DNA of 64,000 nt from Styela clava (GCF_964204865.1 NC_135262.1:4464001-4528000), one strand, 5' to 3'; shown: positions 10,605 to 21,716, numbered from the stretch's first letter. Notes: generated from the letters alone by a model not told the origin. Translations and numbers: made by a program.

Positions 10605-11489
10605 TTAATGCTCTATCTATTGCATCAACACTGAAGATGTCTGAAACACTCTAATATAATATTATACTTGTTTTTTAATTGTTCCTATTTCATTAATTTA
10701 TATACCGGTATTTTAATAATGGGATAATAAGGGATATTAATTTTGAAATGATTTTTGCGTTCGTGCCTAAATTGTACTGACTTGTTCCATCTCATCTTTG
10801 AGTTGAGAAACTCACAACAATTTAAATCATGTGTTAATATGAAATTTTTCTTATACTCTTCCTATACTCTTTATATCCTGATGCAATAATATTGTGTAAT
10901 TTAATACTCTGTATTGCTCTCATTAGATTTGTCCCATAAACTTAATTTCTGTCCGTTACACGGCTTACTGGTGTGAAACTGACAACTGTTCTTTATTCTC
11001 TGAAGAAATGAGTTCTATGAAATTTTTTACCAAGGTTTAATTTTTGGAAGAAACTTCTTATCTTATAAGTTTTTTTTGTTGCCAAACTCAAAGGGATATG
11101 TACTGTTTGCTTTGTATTAGTATAAATATTGTACAAAGTTTATGATTTATTTCAATTATTTATCTGTATTTTGGCCAAGTTTCTATTAATCTCAATTTTT
11201 GTGAGGAATTTCAGGTCTCAGTGCTAGTAAACTATATCCTATATTTATTAATTTTCTTTATTTGTTCATGTTTTTAGCTTACATTTGATTTAATATACTG
11301 GGTATTAGGATCGGTGGCGACTCGAATACCTAAATCTTCAGAAAAACAAAAGAAATTAAATTAAAATTCTAATCTGTAAAGGTTTCCTTTTTACGATCTT
11401 CTCAAATGAACAAAAATTTGTTTCACAAAGACTGAGCATGTGGCTTTTTTTTACGCATAGCAGTTTTGTACACTGTACAGCACTTCTTA
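10605..11489. other. 3' flank of kelch gene 3, no gene seen
   Basis: AT-rich sequence colinear with the 3' flanks of genes 1 and 2 (for example the TGGCCAAGTTTCTA block near 11170). No frame with coding character was found. Confidence 0.5.
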
Positions 11490-11893
11490 CCGTGTTTCCC
11501 GAAGTTTAGACAGGATTTAGATTTATTTTCTTTTGAAGAAGAACACTATGTTTTTTTTTTTGGAAGAGGTCTTTTGTGTTCATTTATCAAAAATAAAATT
11601 ACATTGTAGAAAATCACAAGATTTTTCAATAAACATTATATAACAACCGGCATCCATTGATTTTATTTCTATTTTCTATACAAAAATCAAGTGACAAATA
11701 TCATAATTGTGTTGTTGTGTGACATCACACAATCTTGAATAGTGGTGTTATCTCCATCTTACCTCAGGTCATTAAACCTTTCCTCTCCCACACATTTTAA
11801 ATTTATTATAAGGGTAGGGTTTAATTAAAATCATTTTTAAAATTCAATTTAGGTCCTAATTTCAGGCCAGGTCTTATTTTCGAGGAAACACAG
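11490..11893. mobile_element. TA-target MITE (CCGTGTTTCC family), 404 bp
   Basis: The terminal repeats CCGTGTTTCCCGAAG and, on the other side, GAGGAAACACAG are inverted copies, and the element is flanked by TA on both sides (11488-11489 and 11894-11895). This is the pattern of Tc1/mariner-type short elements. No coding capacity. Confidence 0.7.
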
Positions 11894-11895
11894 TA

Positions 11896-12355
11896 GTTCT
11901 GCAATGATTAGCCATTGCTGTGTTCTGTGTTATGTCATAAAAAGTTAAATTGGTCGCCATAAGCTGTAGTAATAAATAGTGGGTCTCATCTCTAAAAAGT
12001 TTGGGAACCACTGACCTAGATGATGTAGACCCATATATACTTTGCTTTCTTATATTTTTCATTTAATAATTCTCATACTTGGCTGAATCGCTGAATTAGA
12101 CTTGCGTTGTGGCATTGAGAAAGCACTGTCAACTGCAATAAAATTTGGAGTCACCAACAGAGTTTGTTATTGTGCATTCCCAGATAAGGGTTTTATAATT
12201 TTAAATAATTGTGTTCAGAAGGAATAAAAGGTAATCAGCACTTGCTTCAAATGTATTGTATGCAATGCTATGCATGGAATATTTTATCGCATTTAATGTT
12301 GTGTTGTATTATATTTTGTTTTATATCTAGTGAGTTTTCTAAATATTTGATTACA
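11896..12355. other. 5' flank of kelch gene 4
   Basis: About 12000-12018 is the right end of a hAT-like element (GTTTGGGAACCACTG) whose left end is not found. From about 12020 the sequence matches the flanks preceding the GST-kappa pseudogene and the truncated B-type gene (TGTTGTATTATATTT and TTTTATATCTAGTG), so this is the ancestral B-type promoter region. Confidence 0.5.
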
Positions 12356-13978
12356 ATGGAATTTGATCTTGGTATTGATGAAAATGAACACAAGAACATA
12401 ATGATGACGAAACTTGATGATTTGAGAATAAAGAAACGCCATTCTGATCTCACAATCAAAGTAGGAAGTGAAGAGTTCCTGGTTCACAAGAACATGATGT
12501 CAGCTGGTTCTGATTACTTCCATGCGATGTTGTCACATGATAACTTGGAGACTAACACAGGAATTGTTGACATGCAAGATGTTGATGTGGAATCGGTAAA
12601 AATTTGCATTGATTACATTTACACTGGAAAAGCTTCAATTACTTTGGAAAAAAGTGAACAACTACTCCGTGTTGCAACTTTGATGCAGTTATCAGTACTT
12701 TGTGAGAAGATAGCTGAATTTCTGAAAGCTCACATAAATTCGAAATCCTTCTTTAACATTAAACAACTTGCAACATTGTTTGATAATGCCAATTTGGAAA
12801 CAATCTGCGACAATTATGCTGTATCAAACATGGGCGCAATCCTGCTAGAAAACGAATTTAAACTTCTTGATATGGACTATATTTTGTTCCTAATAAGTAC
12901 CAAGAATCAATCATATTCCGAAGATTCTAAGCTTGCGGCATTGTTGATCTGGATCAAAGCAGATGTTGAGAACCGACGTGAGAACTTCGTTTCAATGTTG
13001 CAGCAGCTTAATCAGCATAATATTTCATCAAATTACATTAGATATCTCACTGAAAATGAGAGTTTATGCTTCGAATCAGCAGAGTGCATGAAACTGTTTG
13101 TAACGATTATGGTGAGTGAGTCGACAAGTATTCCTGCCAGTGTCCCGCAACATTCAACTCCGATACGAAATGCTCTAGCGGTTTTTGATAAATCATCCTC
13201 AACACTGCGTACATATAAACCTGCAGAAAATAAGTGGGCAGAATTTTGCAAACTTGAGGCTGATAGAGTGACAGGAAATTTTACTTCTGTCTTGTTGCAT
13301 GATTACTTATACTTAATCAAACAGGATCGCAAAGTTTACCGAATTAATATGAATAAGGAGGATTCGTCTTGGGATGAACTTGCAAGTTTAATAGGAAACC
13401 ATGGAGGTTTCATTACTGCAACTGTTCATAACGGTGTTGTTTACGTCGGAGGTGAGAATGCGATAGAGCAATACAGCTACAGAAGAAACGAATGGATCGA
13501 ACTTCTGAAAGACGATGTTGTGAGAACACAGTACACTTTGATTGGAAGCCTGGATCATATATATTGTTTGGGTGGCCACTCGAAAGTAAGTCTGAAAAAT
13601 GTAACGAAGTACTGTACTGAGACAGGTATTTGGTCATCAGTGAATCCCATGAGGTTTGCAAGACGAACTCCTGCTGTTGCTGTATACGCAGATAGTCTTT
13701 ATGCAGCGGGTGGATATAATGAGGGTAGAGTAACTCATGCAGAATGTTTTGATTTGAAAACACAGACATGGGTTACGCTGAAACCAATGGCTATTCCCCG
13801 TACCTGCTTTCGACTCTGTGTTATTGGAAGTGAATTGTTTGCAGTTGGAGGGGAAGAAACTGGCACTAACTCAATTGAAAAGTTCAATTTGTCAGAGAAG
13901 ACATGGCATCATGTAACAAATCCTACTGGAATGGATATAAGATCAATGGCAACAGAATCAGTGCGGATTAATGATTGA
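12356..13978 (+). CDS. Kelch-like protein 4 (B-type BTB-BACK-Kelch, array gene 4)
   Basis: Single-exon gene. The ATG at 12356 (MEFDLGIDENEHKN) gives 540 aa. The frame is open further upstream but only with non-ATG codons in sequence that is flanking DNA in the other units. Order: BTB about 25-125, BACK about 130-235 (SEDSKLAALLIWIKAD), kelch propeller about 265-540 (YCLGGHS, LYAAGGYNEG, LFAVGGEE). The BACK and kelch parts are only distantly similar to genes 1-3. However, from about 12467 to 12733, inside the BTB domain, the DNA is almost identical to genes 1-3, with sharp edges. This patchwork suggests gene conversion. Expected to be a Cullin-3 adaptor with a substrate face different from the A-type copies. 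Confidence 0.93.
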   Translation: MEFDLGIDENEHKNIMMTKLDDLRIKKRHSDLTIKVGSEEFLVHKNMMSAGSDYFHAMLSHDNLETNTGIVDMQDVDVESVKICIDYIYTGKASITLEKSEQLLRVATLMQLSVLCEKIAEFLKAHINSKSFFNIKQLATLFDNANLETICDNYAVSNMGAILLENEFKLLDMDYILFLISTKNQSYSEDSKLAALLIWIKADVENRRENFVSMLQQLNQHNISSNYIRYLTENESLCFESAECMKLFVTIMVSESTSIPASVPQHSTPIRNALAVFDKSSSTLRTYKPAENKWAEFCKLEADRVTGNFTSVLLHDYLYLIKQDRKVYRINMNKEDSSWDELASLIGNHGGFITATVHNGVVYVGGENAIEQYSYRRNEWIELLKDDVVRTQYTLIGSLDHIYCLGGHSKVSLKNVTKYCTETGIWSSVNPMRFARRTPAVAVYADSLYAAGGYNEGRVTHAECFDLKTQTWVTLKPMAIPRTCFRLCVIGSELFAVGGEETGTNSIEKFNLSEKTWHHVTNPTGMDIRSMATESVRIND

Positions 13979-14214
13979 GATTTAAAACTTGAAGCGTTTC
14001 TGACTGGCTTTCAGTATAATGACCTGATTTCTGATATTTGCCTAAAATGTGGAAAGAAGCTTGATGGGTATTCCTCAAAGAAAACTTTTTTCATTGCATT
14101 CATCAGAAAATCTGATTTCATTCACATTAGCGCTGAACGAACTTCATTCGCCGTGATCAATGAGTCCGGTTATAGTGCAATGGCCAGAGCATAAAGGTTT
14201 GACCTTATCTATCA
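13979..14214. other. 3' flank of kelch gene 4, no gene seen
   Basis: Non-coding AT-rich sequence between the gene 4 stop codon and a LINE tail. Confidence 0.4.
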
Positions 14215-14404
14215 TCTATTCATGGTTATTTTGGCTGAATTGTTTTTTGATATGGTCTTCCAATTCTTAAATGCACGACGGTTGGTGCATCGCGCTTGCT
14301 ATCGCACATTGGTCCTCTGCGTTTTGTCACTTTTGTGTTTGTTCGTTTGTTGTTGTCTTGTTTTATAGCAGAGCGACCGAAATAAAATTGATTGATTGAT
14401 TGAT
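14215..14404 (+). mobile_element. LINE 3' end with (ATTG)n tail
   Basis: The sequence ends in AATAAAATTGATTGATTGA, the same arrangement (AATAAA, then GATT repeats) that closes the reverse-transcriptase LINE on the minus strand near 41800. It is a 3' fragment without coding sequence. The left boundary is approximate. Confidence 0.55.
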
Positions 14405-14530
14405 CTGTTGAGCCTGCGTGAATCTGCAGGTTTAAATCCTGTGGGGATAATTAACTCCTTGCCACTGTAGGGTGGTTCACGTAGCCGCTGGTCAGTTACG
14501 ATTTCCTCTGCCATCAAGTTCATGCCTAAT
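14405..14530 (+). mobile_element. Partial tRNA-derived SINE
   Basis: Middle part of the SINE family: a degenerate B-box region, GGGTGGTTCACGTA, the GGTCAGTTACG block and CCATCAAGTTCATGC. It begins directly after the LINE GATT tail. Confidence 0.65.
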
Positions 14531-15549
14531 TAGTGTCTACTAGATACAATTAAATTGTAAAAACATGCACTAAATCCACTAATTTTAACTTTTTTACCAG
14601 GGAAATTCTGCATTCATTTTGTATTTTCTTTTCTCTATTCTTATTAATTGTAACTGTTCATTCATTGCGTTATACTTTTATAATGTAGAATTGCCAAAGG
14701 AATTCAGTTTAATCATGATAAGAATTTGATGAAAACTGGATTCACATAACTTATAGAATAGGGATACAGAGTGTTTGGGGTGCCATGTAATGTTGCAAAA
14801 ACATACAATATTTAGGTGATAAAACAATTTGTAATTAGACCGGCCTTACTTCAATCGTACTATAAGTGAATTGTATAGTATTTCCATATAAGATTTGCGA
14901 TAGCATTGATATTGCTTTTTGAATCTTATATTCAAACGAATCCATGTTTTTATACATGAAATGGAGTATAAGAAACCGCTTTAGTCCTGACATAAAGCTC
15001 ATAACTGGGCAATGCCAATCGAAGATAAGATTTGCGGAAAACATGTAACAGCAAGTTCCTCACTGCTGCAGATGTATGGGCATATTCAATAGATAAATAG
15101 GCAAATCTTCTTTGCTTCCATATTTAGAATAGTGAGAGACCAATTTAGTAAAAATGTGCCATGCCTGTTCTAAAATATATAATTTTAAACAACACTATCA
15201 CTGAACTGACAATTTTATTGTTCGTGATAGCAGCTAAATGCAGTTTATATCACAGATGCGAGTTTATCAAATCAAAAAAATACCGATAATATAATCATTT
15301 TAGGTGAGTGAACACGTACCACCACTTCATGGCAAAGCCTTCCATATTATATTCTGTATGTTTTAAAAATATATCTATGGTTTTGTTTGCTCCTGATTTC
15401 ATAATCAGTTTTTATTGATTTATTTTTATCGATCATTTCATTGCCTTTCGTGCTGATTATAGAGTGGAACTAAACTTATACTCATTTAAAAAAATATTTT
15501 CCAGTGTTTTCATTAATCTGAGATAGTGAATTAGTGAAAGTAACTGAAA
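14531..15549. other. Spacer upstream of kelch gene 5, no gene seen
   Basis: About 1 kb of AT-rich sequence that does not align to the flanks of genes 1-4, consistent with gene 5 being an older array member. No repeat family or coding frame could be supported. Confidence 0.4.
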
Positions 15550-17283
15550 ATGAATGTTGATCTTGGTATCAATAAGGCAGAGCATAATGAACTGCTATTA
15601 AAGAAGCTTGATCGTATAAGAAGAAAAAATCAGCATTCTGATCTCACAATTAAAGTAGGAAGTGAAGAGATCCTGGTTCACAAGAATATAATGTCGGCGG
15701 GTTCTGATTATTTTGATGCAATGTTGTCTCATGATAATGTGGAAAGCAAATCTGGAATTGTTGACATGCAAGATGTTGATGTAGAATCGGTAAAGCTTTG
15801 TATTAATTACATTTACATCGGAGAGGCTTCAGTCACTGGTACCCTTGATAAATGTGAGAAACTACTTCATGTAGCATGCATGATGCAGTTATCAATTCTT
15901 TGTGATAAAATTGCAGATTTTCTGCAATCTCAACTCAGCCCCCAGTCATTCTGTAACATAAAGAGAATTGCGGATAAGTATGATTGTAAAAACTTGTCTG
16001 AGTTTTGCCAAATATATGCATCTGAAAATCTGGGTATGGTTGCCAGAGAGGCGGAATTCAATAGTCTTGACTTTGACTATATATCTTTATTAATTGGTTC
16101 AACAGTTGTGAAACATCCGGAAGATTCAAAACTTGCTATAGTTTTGCAATGGATTAAAGCTGATATCATAAATCGCCAAAAAAATCTCTATGGTTTGATG
16201 TCTAAACTGGATCTTGGGAATATTTCATCTACGTATTTGAAATTTCTTTTGGAAAATGAAAGAGTTTTTTATGAATCACCAGAATGTATGAAAATGTTGT
16301 TTTTGACACAGCTGAGTGATGCTGATATTGAAAGCCTAACACCAGAGTCTGCACACTCGTCTCCAAGAATGGCAAATGCTCTTCTTGTACTTGATACTAA
16401 ATCTCAATCTCTTCAAGCGTTTGTAGCAGAAAAAAAGGTTTGGACAAAGCTTCAATCCTTGCCTGAATTTATGCTTTATAACAGATTTGCGATCGTTATT
16501 TTGACAGGATTTCTATATGTTTTGATGGATACCAAGGTTTATCGGCTGAATTTAACCTCTAGGAAGCCTAGCTGGACAATTATGCGTAGTATGAAACACA
16601 AACATGGATGTAACATTCGGGCAGCGATTTATAATAATTGTATTTATGTCACTGGTGATGGTAGAATGGAAAAATACAATCCTAAAGACTATGGTTGGCA
16701 GGATGTGAATTGTAATAGAACCCCTGTAACAAGTTGTGCTCTGGCCAGTGCTTTTGGTTTTCTATATACAATTGGTGGCGAAGAAAATGATGAAAATGAA
16801 AAAGACTGTGAAAATGAAGACGATGATGAAAATAATGAAGAAGAGTCCTCATATGTACTTCCATTAGCAGATGTTAACTGTTATTCCTATTCATCAGGTT
16901 GGTCTCCTGTTCCTCCAATGAATGTTGGCAGATATACTCCTGCAGCAAGTGAATTCTGTGGTAAATTATATGTTGCGGGAGGGGCAAGTACTAAACGATT
17001 GAATGATGTTGAGTGCTTTGATCCAAAAACCAATATTTGGACAGTTCTTGCTCCCATGGAAAAGCGTCGAGATGAATTCATTCTTTGTATTATTGATCAT
17101 AAATTATTTGCTGTCGGTGGTGAATGGGGCAGTGACCAATTTGATGGACATGGCATGGAAACTTATGATGCGGACACAGAAGAATGGAGTATTCTTGAAA
17201 ACTTGGAGGGTTGCAGATTTGATTCACTTTGTAGTGTTGCCCACTGTTTTGAATTAGATGAACTGAATGCCTTGGAAAAATGA
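15550..17283 (+). CDS. Kelch-like protein 5 with acidic insert (array gene 5)
   Basis: Single-exon gene of 577 aa starting at a clear ATG (MNVDLGINKAEHNELL). BTB about 33-138 (HSDLTIKVGSEEILVHKN), BACK about 145-250 (PEDSKLAIVLQWIKAD), kelch propeller about 280-577 (LYVAGGAS, LFAVGGEWG). It is about 30 residues longer than its neighbours. Most of the difference is an acidic run of Asp, Glu and Asn at about residues 411-436, placed in a loop of the propeller just after a GG strand (YTIGGEE), plus a longer loop in the last repeat. It is the most diverged array member and has its own flanks, so it probably predates the duplication of the others. Probable Cullin-3 adaptor; the acidic loop would alter one face of the propeller. 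Confidence 0.92.
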   Translation: MNVDLGINKAEHNELLLKKLDRIRRKNQHSDLTIKVGSEEILVHKNIMSAGSDYFDAMLSHDNVESKSGIVDMQDVDVESVKLCINYIYIGEASVTGTLDKCEKLLHVACMMQLSILCDKIADFLQSQLSPQSFCNIKRIADKYDCKNLSEFCQIYASENLGMVAREAEFNSLDFDYISLLIGSTVVKHPEDSKLAIVLQWIKADIINRQKNLYGLMSKLDLGNISSTYLKFLLENERVFYESPECMKMLFLTQLSDADIESLTPESAHSSPRMANALLVLDTKSQSLQAFVAEKKVWTKLQSLPEFMLYNRFAIVILTGFLYVLMDTKVYRLNLTSRKPSWTIMRSMKHKHGCNIRAAIYNNCIYVTGDGRMEKYNPKDYGWQDVNCNRTPVTSCALASAFGFLYTIGGEENDENEKDCENEDDDENNEEESSYVLPLADVNCYSYSSGWSPVPPMNVGRYTPAASEFCGKLYVAGGASTKRLNDVECFDPKTNIWTVLAPMEKRRDEFILCIIDHKLFAVGGEWGSDQFDGHGMETYDADTEEWSILENLEGCRFDSLCSVAHCFELDELNALEK

Positions 17284-18087
17284 TACATGTAATCTGTATG
17301 CAGCTTCATATTCATTTTTGAATTCTGCAATTTATGATAAAAAATAATATGTTTTTATAATAACTTTAACAGGCTAATTTCACATGTGACATTGTTTGAT
17401 TTGGCTTTTTGCAATTAATTTACTGCCATATAATTTTCCACACCTGATTTACGGTAGATATTTCATCCCAATCTTTCCAGTTTGAATTAACTGACTACCA
17501 GTTATGACAATCGTGCAGCAATTTTGAGGATGCTGACATTAATAGTTGTGGGGGTGTTACTTTGAAATGTTCAAAGGTTTTGGTATGGTGGTTGGAAAGT
17601 TTTTTCTATGTCTGGGCATTTTATTGTTAATAAGATGTTGTTATTATGTGAGCTATGCAGTATGTGTGAAGTAATGATACTTAATACTGACCCCAATTCT
17701 TGACCAAAGAAGAGGTAATTTTTCTCAATTTTATCTTTTATTACTCCCGCTTATGATGTGAACTTTGATAAACACTATATTTGATTTAAAAACAAAGCAC
17801 AATTGCAGACTTTCAATGGTAAAAATCGGAGTCAAAAGTTTTTACGATACCAGTATTAAAGAAGACTTACATATACAGATTTTTTATATCTTAGGAGTCA
17901 AAAATGGGGACAAATTTCTTCACAGCTTAGCTGCTTAATGAATGAACATTATATTGATTATGCTGTACTAAGTAAGGGCCACCTATGTTATTTCATCTTC
18001 TCACAAATACATTGCTCTTCTAATTCTTTCAAGCCGCGAGTCCTAATTCTTTCAAGCCACGGACTCGCAACTCGAACCTGTTCCATA
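17284..18087. other. 3' flank of kelch gene 5, no gene seen
   Basis: AT-rich non-coding sequence. A 23-base near-duplicate (CTAATTCTTTCAAGCC repeated) lies near 18018-18060, just before a SINE. Confidence 0.4.
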
Positions 18088-18307
18088 CTGGATAGGATTT
18101 ACATATTTATCCCGGAAAGAGGAAAACCAGTAAGACAGCTTAATTACATGGCGAACTGCGGCCTCTCACCAATCCAGGTCGGGTATGGGATTAGTTAGTT
18201 GGAATCAGTTAATTGTCTCAAATGCATGGACTCAATGTTGAGGCCGTAACCGACCAGTGGTTACAGTTAAATGAACCGTCTTACGGTGACGAGGACTCCA
18301 GCAATCG
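18088..18307 (-). mobile_element. tRNA-derived SINE, partial
   Basis: Reverse-complement copy of the SINE: GGATTTACATATTTATCCC tail, GGCGAACTGCGGCCTCTC, GGTCGGGTATGGGATTAG and the GTAACCGACCAGTGGTTAC block. It is cut by the short hAT-like element starting at about 18308, so the tRNA-like head is missing. Confidence 0.75.
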
Positions 18308-18513
18308 CTCCAGAAGTATGTGTACCAATATGGAGGTAACTAATTTTGTTCGCCTACTTCACGTCAAGTCGTGTAAAGAAACGGAAGCCTATGGGCAGGG
18401 GGTATATTCACTTGGCTAACACAAACAGCCCTCAAACTCGTAATAGAACTCAAATAAGGAAAATCGAAATAAAATTATGACCTAACCCGGTACACATACT
18501 ACGAGAGTACCAT
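18308..18513. mobile_element. Palindromic hAT-like MITE, long form
   Basis: One end reads CTCCAGAAGTATGTGTACC and the other GGTACACATACTACGAGAG, the inverted termini of a family with at least eight more copies in the window (32541, 33105, 35025, 35889, 37773, 39119, 50693, 53639). The interior (TTCGCCTACTTCACG, GGGTATATTCACTTGGC) is shared with copies at 35025, 39119 and 50693. Confidence 0.7.
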
Positions 18514-19460
18514 TGGGTTTTTGATGCCTAGAATTCCTGGTTAATGCTTCAGATCAAATCGTAAGATGATATACATAGCTTAGTGATGTCTATGTTATGT
18601 CCATAATATACCATTTAAGCATCCTGAACAGTTGTGTGTTTGCCCACAAACAGCCAGAAATGACCAATCAAATACCAACTACCAAATATTTCAAAATCTC
18701 CACCTTTCTTATAATAATTCTTATAATAGACTACTGCATTTAAAGCTTCCACTCTCACATAGCACTTGGCTGAAAATTAATACATCGCTGTTAGGTTTTT
18801 CGTATTTATTACAATTACAAACCAAGCCTAAAACAGTGATTCTTTTTCATAGGATGTGCATATATTAATCACAAAATCAAGCAAACACTTGTGGATATAA
18901 TGATTCATCCAAATTTGGATAATCACAAAATTATTTAAAATGAATCTACTGATAAATCACATTATGGTATATTGTGATAACAATACAAAAATGATTGTAA
19001 AATTGAATGATTTCACAAACAAGATTAGCTGCTTTCTTTTAGAGCAGGTAATTATTCTTAACTGGGAGCCACAATCCTAGGCACCAAGTGGGATTTGCAA
19101 AATAAAACACTCTAAATGACTCTGTGAACCTTTGTAGTCAACAGATAACGGTCAAACTTAGTATATACAGACTCGCTATTGTAAACGTAATAATATGTAG
19201 AAAAATGTTAAAGTTTCTATTGCCCAAGAATGACAGTTAAGTTTAATAAGTTACCTTAATTAACCAAGGTAAAACGAGACAGTCTGGAATGTGCATAATT
19301 CTTGTATTCGTGGAATGGTGAAGCCCATGAGTACTAAAACCCTATGGAAAGAGGCTGGGAACCACAGTTTTAGAGCATGCTTCCATGTTTGACCATATTA
19401 GGAGATGGATTAAATCAAAATGACTCCACGATTAGAGGTACAAATGCAAAAAATCAATTA
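18514..19460. other. Spacer downstream of GST kappa, no gene seen
   Basis: AT-rich, with no supported coding frame or repeat family. The 3' end of the minus-strand GST-kappa transcript must lie here, but no obvious polyadenylation signal close to its stop codon was found. Confidence 0.4.
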
Positions 19461-21466
19461 TTATAGTCTCGATCCAGGCATTTTTTCATCCAGATAATGC
19501 GCCAGAAGAAATAATCTATCAGTACCAAAAAGCAGTTGGGGTTTACCATTATGCTCCACTACATATGATGGCAACCCAAACGCACCATAGCTTACAGCCT
19601 CATTGGTTGTTTTCTTCAAAGCTTCTTTGATCTCTGGATCAGATGTCATGGCAACCAGTTTATTTGCAGTTTCATCAGACAGATTTGCCGCAAGACAGGC
19701 TTCTCTGAGACTACTGTCCTCAGTGATATCTTGATCATTGAAGTATATCCTCGAATACAATTGTGTTGATACATTGACAAGGTGTTCAGGACATTCTTGT
19801 TTTACGGCTGTAAGCAACCTCTGAGCTTTCATGGATCCTTTGACAATCATTACGTTCATCACATCCGTTGGAAATTTGAATTTCACGTCATAGTATTCCG
19901 CAAGTCGATAGAGGTCTTTTGTCATGTAACTAGAAAATATAAGTAGTAGATGAGTATTAAAATAATCCCAGATTCAAACACTCAATCAATATCTATTACT
20001 ACCGTGTTTCCCCGAAAATAAGACCTAGCCTGAATTTTTAATTTTTGAATATATGTTTAGCAGTTTTTTTAAATAAAAATGTGTTATTTATGTAAATGGA
20101 TAAGTAAAGTATTAACTAAATGGATATCGGTTTTCATATTTCGTTTATTTGAAAATCTCGTAATTCACTACTTGTAATTTGTTTTTGATAAATGAAAATA
20201 AAAGATATCCAAAACTAGGCCCTAGTGGTCTTTTTCAAAAGAAAATTTCCGGGGAAACACGGCACTAGGATATTGAGTATTGAACTACAGACCCTATCTA
20301 CTGTCTTCTTCCTACCATGGATTGGTATGCCACAAGCACACTTGACCGATATAGTATCGAAGTGATAAATTTAAGTGTAACATGATCTCTTTTCACAATA
20401 TAGCAAGTAGATTTATTAGCTCTCATTGGTTGCTTGCTTCCGTGGAGAGAGATTATGTTATTCTTATTAGCAATGGTTGTTAAAATATGAAGTTTATCTT
20501 AGCGAAATACTTTGAGACTAGTCACAATATACTTGAGTATTTGATGATCAGCAAAGTAAATTGACTATCATTGTGTTAAATAAAGAATATGGCTCCTAGT
20601 GTGCCAAATCATAAATGTGTGTGTACATAGTTTAATGGCCGAATTATCCTCTTTGATATTCCGCTCACAATTAGCCAATTCCATAAACCAAAGATGAAGA
20701 TGGAATTCACCCTTCTGCTGAATAAGAATAGTCTAGAACAGGGTGGTCCAAACCCGGCCCGCTGCTTCATTATCTGTGGCCCGCGTCACACTCGAAGAGT
20801 AATCAAAAAATCGCATTTCGTGTGGTTTCGTCATAAAATTAATAATCAGAAAAATCTTTTGACATATTGTCGCCACTAATGTCACTGAATTAAATAGTGT
20901 TATGGCTAACTGAGGCAACTTAAATAATGTGCTTGTTAGTCTAAATTGTTATCTAGTTTTCTAACTTTTTGGTCGGAAATATATGCTAACAATATAGGCA
21001 TCAGAGAAAACTAAAAATCGAATGCGGCTTCTATTAGCCTAGAATGGCTATGCCTGAAAACTATGTGTTTGCACAATAAAAGTGTTTGTTTTGTATTGCA
21101 CTGTTTACCTATTCTTGGCTTTATTGTGGCCCGCGAACAATGCAAAAATAATTTTGTGGCCCGCTGAGCCGACAACTTTGGACCACCCTGGTCTAGAAGG
21201 AAGTGTATTACAAAGTAGCTGATATAGATCATAATAACCATCAAGGTGACCAAATCCTATTAGTCTATATACCTTGCTCTAGCAGGCAGCATTCCTGGTG
21301 GTTGGTTCCCAGTGCTTTGCATGATTCCAGCAATAAGGGCAGGTTTGAGTTGCAAATCCATTTTTGTCCATTGTTCACTCATTCGAGTTAAAACATGGAA
21401 TGCTATGCAAGCATATGGAGATAAAACATCATAGAATAGTTGAACTGTCTTCTTAGGAACTGACAT
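19461..21466 (-). CDS. Glutathione S-transferase kappa (two exons)
   Basis: Exon 1 is 21466-21273 and exon 2 is 19929-19461. The intron has GT (21272-21271) and AG ends, and the joined frame is open (220 aa; human GSTK1 is 226 aa). The N-terminus KTVQLFYDVLSPYACIAF carries the Ser-Pro-Tyr active-site motif of the DsbA-like kappa class. Conserved downstream blocks are QPPGMLP, VKGSMKAQRLLTAV, the helical insertion DITEDSSLREACLAANLS, and GAFGLPSYVVEHNG followed by LLFGTDRL. Kappa enzymes conjugate glutathione in peroxisomes and mitochondria. The C-terminus is SRL, which fits a type-1 peroxisomal signal. The intron of about 1.3 kb contains a TA-target MITE (20002-20263) and a hAT element (20739-21190). 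A broken copy lies at 3295-3618. Confidence 0.92.
20002..20263. mobile_element. TA-target MITE (CCGTGTTTCC family) in the GST-kappa intron
   Basis: Left end CCGTGTTTCCCCGAAAATAA preceded by TA; right end CCGGGGAAACACGG. The right flank is CA rather than TA, so one target copy has mutated. Confidence 0.7.
20739..21190. mobile_element. hAT-type element, 452 bp, in the GST-kappa intron
   Basis: The inverted ends CAGGGTGGTCCAAA and TTTGGACCACCCTG are flanked by identical 8-bp copies GTCTAGAA (20731-20738 and 21191-21198). The ends are rich in GGCCCGC motifs, as in many animal hAT-derived short elements. No transposase frame. Confidence 0.92.
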
Positions 21467-21716
21467 TTTAGTAACAGGCCTAAGTGCCTGATAGAAACAT
21501 AGAACAGTAGAATGGCATGACAATAAATTTTTTAAACAAAGCCTCAGCCTGGTCAAAAATGAAACCCTTCCCTGGTCCCCCAAATCCTGTGCTTACAAGA
21601 GGCGAACTCATAAAAATCCAAGGTACTAGATTATCATGATTTGACAGGTTTTTTATTCCAATTCAAGAAGTGACCTAACCCTGGAGTTGTGGACTAGACA
21701 ATTTATTGATTAGAAT

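Noticed and set aside
12209-12355. A 49-codon N-terminal extension of kelch gene 4
   Set aside because: It begins at a non-ATG codon, reads through sequence that is flanking DNA in the other units, and is absent from all paralogues.
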